Source: Calycina herbarum | Lineage: Eukaryota > Ascomycota > Leotiomycetes > Helotiales > Pezizellaceae | Length of the DNA: 64,000 nt | Assembly: GCA_001414485.1 (NCBI GenBank) | Contig: LLEY01000143.1 | Span: forward strand, 1 to 64,000 | Direction of reading: 5' to 3' | In this document: positions 33,225-44,252 of the stretch, piece after piece | Numbering within the stretch: the stretch's first letter is position 1 | How the letters are laid out: each line of letters starts with the position of its first letter | Position numbers and translations under genes: made by a program | Notes under the pieces: model-generated | The model's database searches: none | What the model was told of the DNA's origin: nothing | Seen by the model: the letters and a program-made list of their open reading frames with translations, nothing else

Positions 33225-33535
33225 TATAATAGTACGAAACGGATACTACTATAAAAGAGGTATATAGAAGTACGTTCGATAGAATAACATATCCGAATAC
33301 TAGGCTCTAATATAAAGGAAAAGACTAAATTAGTCTTTTCTTAAGAGAGAGTAAGAGTATCTATATATAAGAGGGCTAGATAATAACAAAAGTCTATACC
33401 GATCCGGCTCTAATAATTCCGAAACCAAACCTATACTATAATCCTATTCTATAACTATCTATACTATACTATACTTAGTACGTATTCTTAGCTATTCCGA
33501 TAGCTCGGTAATTCTATTAATAGCTAGCTATTATA
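33225..33535 (-). repeat. LTR of the gag-only element (right)
   Basis: 311 bp, starting TATAATAGTACG and ending GCTATTATA, followed by target duplication CTACG. Differences from the left copy are mainly C/T and G/A. Confidence 0.9.
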
Positions 33536-33540
33536 CTACG

Positions 33541-36500
33541 CGCGAAGCTAAATTTTCTAATCTTAACGTAAACGAAAAAAAAAAACTACGAGCTTTTAAA
33601 GAAAAATATTCTTACGATAAGAAAAAGTATAACTGTTAATCGAAAGCGTTAAAAAGTATAATAGCTTATATATAAAAGATAATCGATTTAAAATACCTGA
33701 TTTATATCTACGATTATCTTATAGTATACGATATAATATATTCTCTTAAGACTGAACTAGCTCTTATAAATTATAGAGAGAAGTAACGTATACTTAAAAT
33801 ATAGTCTCGATTAAAGGTTTCAGCTAAGATAATAACCGATATAAACTACTAGATTCGAAAGTAGTATATTATATACGATAAAACTGTTATATTAAAAATA
33901 CTAAATATAATTAATATAGCTAAGCTATATTACGACTTTTTACTAGCTATATACTATGTTTTTCTAAGTTTTATAAATAATAAGAAAATAGACCTATTTA
34001 GTAATAGAATTCTTTATAAGTTTAAGGACTTATTAAAATAGTTTAACTAGTAGTGTTATAATATATCGGACTAACTAAAATATAAAGAGATAAACGTTAT
34101 ATTTCCTACTAATAGTACCGACTTAAATCCTTAACCTTTTCTTAATAGAAAACGCTCTAGAAACTATAGTAAAACTAAGTATATATATAGAAAAGTTTAT
34201 ATCTTCGAGAAATGTTTTTACTTAGTTATAGCTAAGAGAAAACCTAAGTAAAAGGCGAATTCTAAAGTTTAAAAACGTATCGACGATATTATAGCTAGAA
34301 ATATAATAGTTTAAAGGAAAGTCTAGAAGATTAAAGATAATACTAATAAGAAATTAGAAAACGCTTAATTCGGACTATAAGTTACTAAACTTAGTATTAA
34401 AGAAACTAAAATTAGTAAAAAAGAATTTATAGCTATAATAAAATATAAATACGAAAATATTAATATTAACGACTTCGAGAATAATATTACTAATACTGAA
34501 AAATTTATTTTATTCGATTTACTTAATACTTTAACTTCGCTTATAATTACTATATAATTCGAAGTATAAATTAAATATATAAATATATTTATAAACTAAT
34601 ATCGCGATAATAAATTAAAAGACTTAAATATAAGCTTTATTTTCGACTCTAGAGCTACTATTTATATATATAATAATAAAGCACGCTTCGAGGACTTTTA
34701 TTTTACTTCTCTTAGAGAGGTTTTAAAAACTAGTAATAGTCTTATTAGTATTTACAGTTATAGAATAATTAAGTTAAAGATGTATTATAAATATTTTTCT
34801 TAAAACAAACGTATATTTATATTAATTAACGTAGTCTACTTTCTAACTTTCCTATTATTAATAATTAGCTTACGACTTCTAAATATATGTTAAATATATT
34901 AGAATACTAAACGTTTCGTTTTGAAATACTATAATAGTATTATTTACTATACTTTAATAATACATCGTTAGTAAGTACTTAAATATAACGAACCGGCTTC
35001 TAGAACTAACTAGAACGCTATATTCAACGTTAATAACTATATTTACGTCGCTTAGAACTCTCGGAAGCTATTAGTTACAACTAAGAGTACTACTATAAAG
35101 TAGTATTAAATAATAGAATATCTTTACTTCGATATAATATAACACCTACTAGAGTAAATTATTAGCTATAACTTTACTACGAACTAATTAAGTTACGTTT
35201 ATTTAACTTATCGATTATTAAATACGAAAAATATTATATTCTAAAAACCGCGTAAACGTAGTAACTGTTCTTATTACTATATATATATAAATTAGATATA
35301 TATATTAAAAATAAACTAGGAACAGTTAAAGATTATATATTTATATTATAATTACTATTATATAAACTATATATTCTCTCTACTAGATTTATAAAACGAA
35401 ACAATTATTAATTACTTTAAAACGTTTATAAAATAGATTTATAAACAGTAGAGATTTTAAGTAGTTATTATTATAGTAAATAGTTAGATATTACTAGGCT
35501 ACTTATAAGACGAATTTATCTTAAAACAGGAGATTATACTAGAAGTCTTAATACTAGATACTTAAGTATAGAATAGAGGTAGTAAGCGCGCTAGAGAGGT
35601 AATTATTAGTAAGTCTACTTATATACGTACTAGTGTAAACTTACCTTAGAATTTCTACTTAGAAATTAGTATTATAGCTAGATATTTATTAAACTAGTCT
35701 CTAAATAAAGTATTTAATTAGCTGTTTCTACTAGCGTACTTACAGCGTTATATAGGTATATAAAACTATAGACTTTAAGTCGCCTATTTAAAAGTATTTA
35801 AATATCGCGCTTACTTTTTTATTAAGTACTAAAACAAGCTCGATAAGCTTATACTACGTATATATATCGAATACTTAGTCGGATATAAGTCTACGAATAT
35901 ATTCTAAATCTAGATACTAAATTTAAAACGAACTATTTCTACTAAAAATATAACATTCGATAAAAATATATTTTACAACTCGTATAATTCTATTTATAAG
36001 TTCTTAAAAATAATATAAGAAATCTCAAACGTTATTAACGTTATTAAAATCGAAGACTTTCTAAAAATTATATACGAGTTTAACGAATAAACGTTTTAAT
36101 CGAATACTAAAAGTATAAGTACTTAGTACGAGAAATCCTTAGATATACTTAGAAATACTATTATTATCTAAATATACTTACTAATACTCGAAATAATTCC
36201 CGAACCGGATAACTAATAAAAAACGACTCTAACGATTCGAACAAGTCTTTTAAAACGACTATACTACTTTTAGTTAAAAAGTTATTATTAAATATTAAAA
36301 AACTCGATTATCTATCGCTTCCGAGCTCGCTTAGCTTAGAAACACTTGACTCGTTTAATATATCACTTATACTAGAACTACTTATATAAAACGAAAGTAA
36401 AAAAAAATAAAAGAATACTAAAATAAATAATTCGAATATATTAAAAAGTAGCAAAGCCTCTAAAAACACGCGTGCTATAGTATTATATAGTCTAGAAAAA

Positions 36501-38560
36501 CGAGGATAAAAATATAATTAATATATTATAATAGTATCGAATATTATAATAGCTATTACCTATATAACTACTCTAATAAACGCCTCTCGCGCTTTATAAT
36601 AACGTATTTATCGAAGTTAGCTTTCTTAAACTCTAAAGAACTATAGAGAAATAAAGCGTTATAAGTTTAGAGCTAAATTTAAAACAGCTGAAAAGCGAGA
36701 ATATAATATATTATAGTTCAAAAGTATCTTTTAGAAAGTACTATAATTTGAAGTTAAAATTAATCTAATACCTCTTATATAGATTTATACTTATAAGTTC
36801 GATATAGACAGCTATTTAAATAAGCTTAAAGCTAAACTAGTTACTAGAGAAAACTTCTTAATATATCGGTTTAAAGAGATATATATAGCTATACTTGTTA
36901 TAAGAGTATTTCGATTTCTAATAGTATTAGCAGCTATATTTAATTTAGAAATAAAATAATTTAATACTATTAACGCTTTTTTAAACGTAAAGTTCGACTC
37001 TACTACGCTTATTTACTTATAATTCTCTAATAGATATAAAGAGCTAATAATATATTTATAAGTACTCTAAACTATTTATAGACTATTAATATTACTCTAT
37101 ATATAGTTTAACGATTTAAGCGCGACTATAAAGTCTTTTAACTTATTTCTAGTTATAAACTATTCTTACTTATACTCTAATAGAAAGGTATTTATTTTCT
37201 TCTACGTCGATAATATTTATATTTTATACTTATTAGTATTAGGTAATAATTACCTTACTTACTAATAGGCTTTAGGTTTAAACCTTAGTCTATACTAGTT
37301 CTTTCTAGTGTTGTCTAGAAGATTCGATTACGTTCTCGGTTACGTAAACATGTGATCCTTAGAATCTTCTAGTAACTATTATATTTGTAAGCTATAGAAG
37401 CTTCTAGTACTTATCCTAGAAGTATATATAGCTCTCTACTATTCTTATAGTTAGAAATCAAGTTAATTGAGTCTTTTACTCTTTATCTATACTACCGATT
37501 CTATAAAAACGTGATTTAACGATCACCTGACCTACTCTGCACCGATCCTATAACTTACTCTATAGCCTACTCTATAGTATACTCTATAAGTTACCCTGTT
37601 CCTCCTATAATACTATATATTCGAGATTAGCCGATATAAGGAAATCAGGTCTTAACTACTTTAAAAGTATAAAATAAAGAAACTAGGAGACTTTAAATAG
37701 TTCCTAGGTATCAAAGTAGTCTGAAATAGAGCTACTAGGAAAATATAGTTATACTAGAACTTATATATTAAAAAAATATATAAGAAGTATAATATCGACA
37801 TTTTAGAACTATTCCTAGTTACCTCTATAGACTCTACAGTTAAGCTAATATCTAATTCTAATACTACTAATCCTTTTAAAGTAATATAATACTAATAATA
37901 AACTAGTTCGATTATTTGCCTTTTAACTATTATAAGAGTTAATATTACACTATTATTATAGACGCTAGCGTGTTTTAAGTTTAACCTCTTACTTATCTAC
38001 TACGTAGCTATTAAATAACTGATTTTTTACTTTTATAAGACGTGTTACTACGCTTTAGAGCTAAGTAGCGTTGAACGTACTATAGCTAACTTTCTAGCTA
38101 CTTATAATATATTATATATAAAGTCACTTTAAGAGGTGCTATTTCAACTATTTAGTAGAACTATAGACTGGATCTGTATAATATAAAAAACCGTCGTAAC
38201 GTTTATAATAAAAGTAAAATTCAAGGTATTATTAAACGCTATTAAATAGATACTATAGTAGTAGCAGTTCTTCGATTTTATTAACTTATATTTATCTAAT
38301 AATACTTCTATATATTATAACAACTTATAAACCGTACGCTTTATAGTTAAAGACTTTCTTAAATTAATTATAAAACTACGTTATATAAATATTTATTAAT
38401 ACTAGCTTCGAAAACAAGTTACGAGATAAAATATATAAGTAGAGTAGATCGGTATTACTAATAATCTAGCAAATAGCCTTACTAAGGCCTTACTACTTTA
38501 AAAACACAAAGCCTTTTTTAAGTAAGTTAATTTCGTCGATATAAAGCCTTTTATTAAGTC
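33541..38560 (+). pseudogene. Copia gag-pol, RIP-degraded and interrupted
   Basis: Plus-strand relic. A gag region lies at 33.54-34.6 kb. The protease motif FDSRATIYI is at about 34.65 kb, where DSGAT is usual and Gly to Arg fits G-to-A. A poorly preserved integrase follows. RT blocks are FNTINAFLNVKFDS (about 36.96 kb) and FYVDNIYIL (about 37.2 kb, normally YVDDI). After the solo LTR, KLGDFK and FLGIKVV continue in the same frame. The RNase H end ITNNLANSLTKAL is near 38.46 kb. Dozens of stops make it non-functional. Confidence 0.8.
37231..37609. mobile_element. Solo LTR inserted in the Copia reverse transcriptase
   Basis: 379-bp segment starting TATTAGTATTAGG and ending CCTCCTATA (TG...CA inferred before RIP), flanked by the 5-bp duplication ATACT (37226-37230, 37610-37614). 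Removing it and one ATACT copy restores the RT reading frame across the join. It does not match the other LTRs in the window, so it represents a third LTR family. Confidence 0.8.
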
Positions 38561-38844
38561 TCTAAACGCTTCGAATTAGACTTTTTATACTAGAATCGTT
38601 CTTAGTATCTAGTACTAGTACTATAATATAAGTATTATTATATATATTATATATATAATCGCTATTTATTTTTTATATTTACCTCTTACGTTGTATTTTA
38701 TTCTATTTACTTATTTAATACTATTATACTAATATTCGAGTCAAATTCGGTTTATTATACTTAGGTAAGATTCACTCTTTTAATATATTTTTACTATTTT
38801 ATATACTTATAGTAATAATAAACACTATTGTTTCTAAAGAGGTG

Positions 38845-39029
38845 TGTCGGTTAGAATACTTAATTAAGTTAAACTGGTTTTCTATTATATTTTATACTAT
38901 AATAATCCCTACTTATTAAGATAATATATAAGCTTAATTTCTATTCTTTATTTAGTTCTTTAGACTTTAATACTATTATTTTACTTGTCTATACGATTTT
39001 ACCACTTGTTATAACTCTATAATCTGTTA
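38845..39029 (+). repeat. Copia 3' LTR
   Basis: 185 bp, TGTCGGTTAG to TCTGTTA, followed by AAGTC at 39030-39034. Confidence 0.92.
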
Positions 39030-39034
39030 AAGTC

Positions 39035-40202
39035 ATTTTAATACTCTAATCATCCTTGAATTATATCAACACGTGATTGACAAAACTTTACAACAAAACG
39101 TACAAAAGAATTGACAATGTGAACAGGTGTTATCTATAGCAGAAATAACATTCATAACCAAGTAATTAATCAAGCTATAAACAACAGAAAAAAATAAAGT
39201 AAAACGTAAACAAGTTGATAATATTCATTTGCGGCAACTCTTTTCAAAAACAAATATCAGCTATTGGCTGTGAACATTCTAAGAGAAGGAAAGAAGTTAT
39301 TGTAATATGTGAACATTAAGCATATTCATTCTACTAAAATCTAAACTTCAAAATAAAGGTAAGGCAATGAAAAAAGAAAGTTAAGTCTTTATTCACTTTT
39401 TTACTCGCGCCCGCATCACTTTTTCTTGACTAAACAAAACAATTACTTGACCTAGTCACCAAATGCAGTCTTATTCACCGATTACATCAAGTATAAGGAT
39501 CTCGTAGCCTCGTAAGGCTCACGATAAGTACCACTATATACTGTTACTCTCTCATTCAAAACAACCAGACACATACAAATATAGCCCGTACCAAGGAGTT
39601 TAGAGAATCCACTTAGGGAGTGTTATTTTGATGTGTTAGTGTGATAACAACTTTACAACTTTAGTTTAGTCTGATTTGAATTGTGTGCTAGCTCAAAGTA
39701 AAAACACAAAAAAAAAACATATGTTGATAATGAAAATATAACCAATGATAATAATAAAGAATAGATTATGTGTATTCAAATGTGTACAATAGAGCTTAGG
39801 TCAGAGTTTGAGACTTTAGAGATTATCTGCCACATAGCGATCTACTTAAAGATAGAAAAAAACCAAAGTATAAAAAAACAAGCTTTGAAACTTCAGACGA
39901 AACTATAAACAAAACTTGACGCGAAAAAACCTCTTGACGCCAAAGACTCAAATGTTTCTCTTATCTCATTCCAAACCTTACTTTTCTTAATGATCAAATA
40001 AAGATAAAGATCTTCAAACATTGTAGATCAACCTAAAACGACGTGCCAGACACGTATGCAACATAGTAAGCCCTTTTGATGTTATCCATGCAGCAATCAA
40101 CTTTTGGTTGATGGCGCTTGACGAACCGTCGACAAGAAGAAAAAGGCCAGATTATATAGTCTCAACTTTGTTAGCAAGCTGACTTTGCTTTCTCGAGAAA
40201 AG
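39035..40202. other. AT-rich but not RIP-depleted intergenic region
   Basis: No gene recognised. CA and TG dinucleotides reappear abruptly after the Copia target duplication, so this is ordinary AT-rich spacer rather than RIPed transposon. Confidence 0.5.
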
Positions 40203-40380
40203 ATATTCACTACTTTTATCTAGGCAAGGCCACGAGGACGACTTTGTTTGCAAGACGTCGTTGCTTTTTTGAGGATATATTCACTACTTTTATCTGGGCA
40301 AGGCTACGAGGACGACTTTGTTTGCAAGACGTCGTCGCTTTTTTGAGGATATATTCACTACTTTTATTTGTGCAATGCCG
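40203..40380. repeat. 74-bp tandem repeat, about 2.4 copies
   Basis: Copies start at 40203, 40277 and 40351 with ATATTCACTACTTTTAT and share GGACGACTTTGTTTGCAAGACG. A diverged partial copy may precede it near 40165. Confidence 0.88.
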
Positions 40381-40395
40381 CAAAGATAATATGTT

Positions 40396-40470
40396 CAATT
40401 TCCTAATCTTCAATTTCCCAATTTTCAGTTTCCTAATCTTTAATTTCCTAATCTTCAATTTCCTAATGCA
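40396..40470. repeat. 15-bp tandem repeat, five copies
   Basis: Five imperfect copies of CAATTTCCTAATCTT. Because the unit is a multiple of three it leaves an open frame (minus-strand KIRKLKIRKL), which should not be taken as a gene. Confidence 0.88.
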
Positions 40471-40707
40471 CCTTTATACCAATTTTGCATACAAAAAACT
40501 CCAAAATATAAAATAATCTATATAGTATTACGATGTGGGGCATACGTTTGTATATGGCAATACTATTGACTTCACTATCACAAATTGCGCGGAGATGTAT
40601 GGAAATATGTTGAATTGGTGGAACTATTTGCAGTTATCTCTAGTTGCTTACTCGGAAGAAAACTCATCGTTCCAACCCCCCATATATCCCCGTCACTTCG
40701 TACTACT

Positions 40708-41748
40708 TTAAAGGACGAAACCAGTGGTGTCGACAGCCCTGACCCAACCACCGACGAAGTACGTATTGTTGATCGGGAGCTGCCCGTCTCGTCCCGTAAC
40801 GTACGCGATCGATTTATCGTGTTGGATGCCAAATTGAAGAGCAGTTGGTGATGGAAAGCTCGCGTTGGTGCCGTTGCCGAGGACAACCATAGTCTCCCCA
40901 TTGAGTCCAATTGCGAGTAAACGATTGTCAGAGTTTCCCGTCACCCAAAGTGTATTATCTGGAGAAAACTGGAAGTCATCGAAAGTGGAGTCGATGTAAT
41001 GTCCGACAGCCATCGGCTTAGCACCTGGTGCAGGAGCCCCGGAAGCATCGAGTTGAAGGCGATAGACGCTACTCTGGTCGCTATTGACCCAGTAAAGCTC
41101 ATTTCCACGTAGCTTGAGGCCATTGATACCAACAGGACCAACCAATAAGGAAGTCTGCATCTCAGGCAGGCCGTCGATGGCAACACTGTAGTTGCCAGTG
41201 CGGGTATTCAGCCTCCAGACCTTTCCTTCACTCTTGAGGAATTGATCCGAGATGAGCAATGTTTCCCTGTCATAAGGCAGAGCATCAACGCTCTGGAGTA
41301 GATATGCCTCTGTCATTCTGGCGATCAAACGGGTGGATGGATGCTCGCGGTTAGGGGTGAAATCGAGTTCCATAGCACACCAAGTACCATTTTAGGGAAC
41401 GCCAGCGAGGGATGTGTCGTCGAAGCGGGAGCCAACGACGACGTATTTATCATCGGTGGACTGGCCAATGCCAATAAGTCTATCAACGTATTCATTGAAG
41501 GTGTGTTCGAGTGTCACCTTTGGATTGGCTGTCCAAGGCTGATGTACCTGATATACAGAAGCGTTGGGCGTAGACGTTGATACCAGAAGGTTACCGTTTG
41601 GACGTATGTGGATGTTTTCCACCCACGTTCCATCGGGGAATTGGTGAAGCAGACGTTGAGGCAATGTGATAGATGCCTCTGCGAGGATCTGCGGTGTGGC
41701 CACGAGGCCTAGAAAGATGAAAGACGCGAACTTCAACATGATGGACAT
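40708..41748 (-). pseudogene. Secreted SMP-30/gluconolactonase-like beta-propeller, one in-frame stop
   Basis: Predicted ~346-residue secreted propeller protein of the SMP-30/gluconolactonase/LRE-like superfamily. It starts MSIMLKFASFIFLGLVATPQ (a signal peptide) at 41748, then LHQFPDGTWVENIHIRPNGNLL, the usual first blade. TAA at 41392-41394 interrupts the frame after SLAGVP, and the same frame continues NGTWCAMELDF and on to the end at 40708. The paralogue at 42586 has FGQGTWTLWRVDL at the matching place, so the stop very likely replaced a Gln codon (CAA to TAA). Everything else looks intact, including FSPDNTLWVTGNSDNRLLAI and the C-terminal blade. It is divergent from its paralogue across an 837-bp spacer. 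It could instead be a readthrough gene or hold an assembly error. Confidence 0.8.
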
Positions 41749-42585
41749 GTGTAAAGGTAGTAATATGGCTTTTCATTAACAAATTCAGGTTTGAGGTGAA
41801 CTGAATGCTAAATGGAATTGTGCTACAGCCTGCAGCCAAAATTCCATCTTTATATCCATCACCAATTACTTCACATTACATACACAATGTTGATAGGTAC
41901 GGTGATATCTGTTATATTACGCCACTTACGAGATATCGGTATGCCCGTCGGGCATGCCAGCAGGAAGAGTTTTTTCGACAAATGGATGTGGCAATAGCTA
42001 TTGCAACATTGTATATATATATGCCTTTTGCTCTTGTAGAGCAAGGTAAGGAATTCAAGTCTTTTACTCTTGTCCTCTGAAGTGCAGCATTGCAACACAC
42101 AACACGTGCATAGTGGAGTATCGGCCACGAATGAACCGTTAATATTCGGTGTTTTTACTTCCAGGCATATTTCTGCTGCTTACGTTGTCTCGGCCAGTAA
42201 AAAAGAAAATGGCAGAAAAGGAAAATAATGACCGATCGCTTAGCACTCGCTCAACCTTGCGAAAGAAATTTTGGTAGAGTCTTTGATTCAATTTGCGAAT
42301 ACATTCATGAATCTTTTGGTCGGTGTAGGACTTGCTCTCTTTCTGTCTAGTTTTCCCTCGTGGCCGGCATTCTCCCTGCACAAAAAAGTAGCCGATATTA
42401 TACAAGCAACACTAGTGTGCAAAATAGAAACCTCATATTGTAAGGCGAAAAACAATGTTTTAGTGAGATGTTTATATAGTGCGCAGAGCTTGTCTCGTTT
42501 ATCTAATTATTGAATTTTCTTTCGTGCATCTGATATCACACATTCTTACCCTCTTGAAGAATTGAGCAAGAGCATTCCGGTCACC
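41749..42585. promoter_or_regulatory. Shared divergent promoter region of two SMP-30-like genes
   Basis: The 837-bp spacer lies between the two divergently oriented propeller genes, so regulatory sites for both must be here. It contains an ACACGTG motif near 42100 and an ATATATATAT run near 42013, but I see no clear operator. Confidence 0.4.
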
Positions 42586-43617
42586 ATGCTCTACCAAATA
42601 TATATCCTCGCTACCCTTTTAGGAGTAGTAGCATCATCTTCAATCCCACCCCGAACTCCAAGCAGCGACATACAGACAGTGTTTCAATTTCCAAATGAGT
42701 CTTTCGTTGAGAACCTCGCTGTCCGCTTCAATGGGCAAATTCTTGTCACGCTTTTAACAAGCACGGAGTTGTCTTTGATCGACCCAGCACTACCAGGCCA
42801 ATCGGCTCTGGTCTACAATTTCACAGAAGCACATGGTCTGAGTGGCATCACGAAAATTGAGCCTGACGTCTTTGCTGTTCTCGCGGGCGAGTATTTCTTT
42901 GGAACGAGAAACTTCGGCCAAGGCACATGGACGCTTTGGAGAGTTGATCTGCGCGGTGTTGATATTCAAAATGGCAGTCTTCAACCTCAGCCAAAAGTCT
43001 CCAAGATCGTGAAGATTCCTGAAGCTCAGCTTCTGAACGGCCTCTCGACGCTCTCGGCGAAAGACAAGACTGTCGTGGTCGGAGACACTTTGGATGGAGT
43101 GATCTATCGTGTGGATACCCAGACAGGGGAATATAAGGTCACCATCAACTCTACCTATTTATCAAAGCTGGACACTCCCCATGGAGTCAATGGCGTACAT
43201 GTTTTTGGCGATTCACTTTACTTTGCCAACTCGGGACAGAACACTCTTGTGAAGGTGCTTATCAACGAAGATGTGACTCCTGCTGGACCATTCACTATTA
43301 TTTCCAACGCCACCAAGCCACATGATGAGTATGATGACTTCACAATAGACTGCGAAGGGAATGTTTTTGTTGTGACGGAAGGCGGAAACACTGTCGAAAG
43401 AATTTCACCAGATGGGAGGAGGCAAACTGTTATAGCGGGGAGTTTAAATTCGACAGAGGTTGCTGAACCTACTTCCGCAGGCTTCGGAAGAGGATTTCAT
43501 GACAAGCATATTTTATACGTGACGACGGCTGGAGGCTCTGCCATTCCTGTCAATGGACATATCATTCTTCCAGGAAAGTTATTGGCGATCAAAACAAACT
43601 CAAAGGGATACTATTAG
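42586..43617 (+). CDS. Secreted SMP-30/gluconolactonase-like beta-propeller protein
   Basis: Intronless, 343 residues, starting at ATG 42586 (MLYQIYILATLLGVVASSS, a signal peptide). Propeller repeats are recognisable: FPNESFVENLAVRFNGQIL, NFGQGTWTLWRVDLRG, LNGLSTLSAKDKTVVVGDTLDG, DTPHGVNGVHVFGDSLYFAN, DEYDDFTIDCEGNVFVVTEG and HILYVTTAGG. It has several N-glycosylation sequons. The family includes lactonases. From memory, the fungal hetero-Diels-Alderases of tropolone-sesquiterpenoid pathways (AsR5/EupF type) are also secreted propellers of this kind, so a pathway role is possible but unproven. It is a clear paralogue of the broken gene at 40708-41748, and it sits beside transporter, regulator and PKS genes. 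Confidence 0.85.
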   Translation: MLYQIYILATLLGVVASSSIPPRTPSSDIQTVFQFPNESFVENLAVRFNGQILVTLLTSTELSLIDPALPGQSALVYNFTEAHGLSGITKIEPDVFAVLAGEYFFGTRNFGQGTWTLWRVDLRGVDIQNGSLQPQPKVSKIVKIPEAQLLNGLSTLSAKDKTVVVGDTLDGVIYRVDTQTGEYKVTINSTYLSKLDTPHGVNGVHVFGDSLYFANSGQNTLVKVLINEDVTPAGPFTIISNATKPHDEYDDFTIDCEGNVFVVTEGGNTVERISPDGRRQTVIAGSLNSTEVAEPTSAGFGRGFHDKHILYVTTAGGSAIPVNGHIILPGKLLAIKTNSKGYY

Positions 43618-44252
43618 AGGATCTATATCGCCGGAGTGATTGTATCTAAAGTATGTCATAATATAACTCAGTTCATCATAATTGCTCAGCTTTACCTTCA
43701 ATTTATATGAACGATATTACATATGTAAGAGCGTGTTGCATTCTCATACAGTTTCCATATATTTTTGGTGAATACCGTTTATTTTAAACTTACTCTCATT
43801 GACATTACAATAAAAGATATTGATTTGGTACCATAGTCTGCGTTAAAGCGTACACAAAGTAATGCAACTATGTTAGGTCTTAGATACAGGATTTAATATT
43901 AAAGTCTTAAGCCAAACCCAATATAGCTTCCGACATCCTCAAGTAGCCGTAGATTGACCTTTACAACCTGGCAAAAGGTAGTACATGATCATGATCGCGT
44001 TTGACTTTCCAAAGGGCCTGTCTAGATGAAGTTCATATGCATACTGTACAGTAAGGAGTCTTGCTTTTGTGATGTGGCTACAACTTATTGCACTCGTTTA
44101 ATGATCACCATTTAAGTCATTCTATAATTCTATTCGGCAATACGAAGGCACTTTGAAGCGGAACGCGTTCTACGGCCTTTGACGAGACCTCATCTTTGCC
44201 TCTTCCTTCACCATAGACACGGAGTCTAGTTATTGAGAACATTGAGGCTACT
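43618..44252. other. Intergenic region between convergent 3' ends
   Basis: The SMP-30-like gene (plus) and the MFS gene (minus) end toward each other across 635 bp. No gene or repeat is recognised. Confidence 0.5.

Larger units (their letters stand above)
30871..33535 (-). mobile_element. Non-autonomous gag-only LTR retrotransposon nested in Copia
   Basis: 2665 bp with 311-bp LTRs at 30871-31181 and 33225-33535. The 5-bp duplication CTACG lies at 30866-30870 and 33536-33540. The 2.04-kb interior holds one RIPed gag-like frame on the minus strand and no reverse transcriptase or integrase. Its small size and lack of pol make it LARD/TRIM-like and dependent on another element for movement. Confidence 0.88.
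30208..39029 (+). mobile_element. Ty1/Copia LTR retrotransposon, heavily RIPed, with two nested insertions
   Basis: 8822 bp with 185-bp LTRs at 30208-30392 and 38845-39029, flanked by the 5-bp duplication AAGTC (30203-30207, 39030-39034). LTR ends have transitions (TA for TG in the left copy). Removing the nested gag-only element (30871-33540) and the solo LTR (37231-37614) leaves about 5.77 kb, a normal Copia length. Plus-strand order is gag, protease, integrase, RT, RNase H. Long stretches, for example 34561-34680, contain no CA or TG at all. Confidence 0.92.

Noticed and set aside
40216..40516. Minus-strand KIRKLKIRKL frame and its plus-strand partner
   Set aside because: The 15-bp and 74-bp tandem repeats explain the openness. 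There is no start context or homology.
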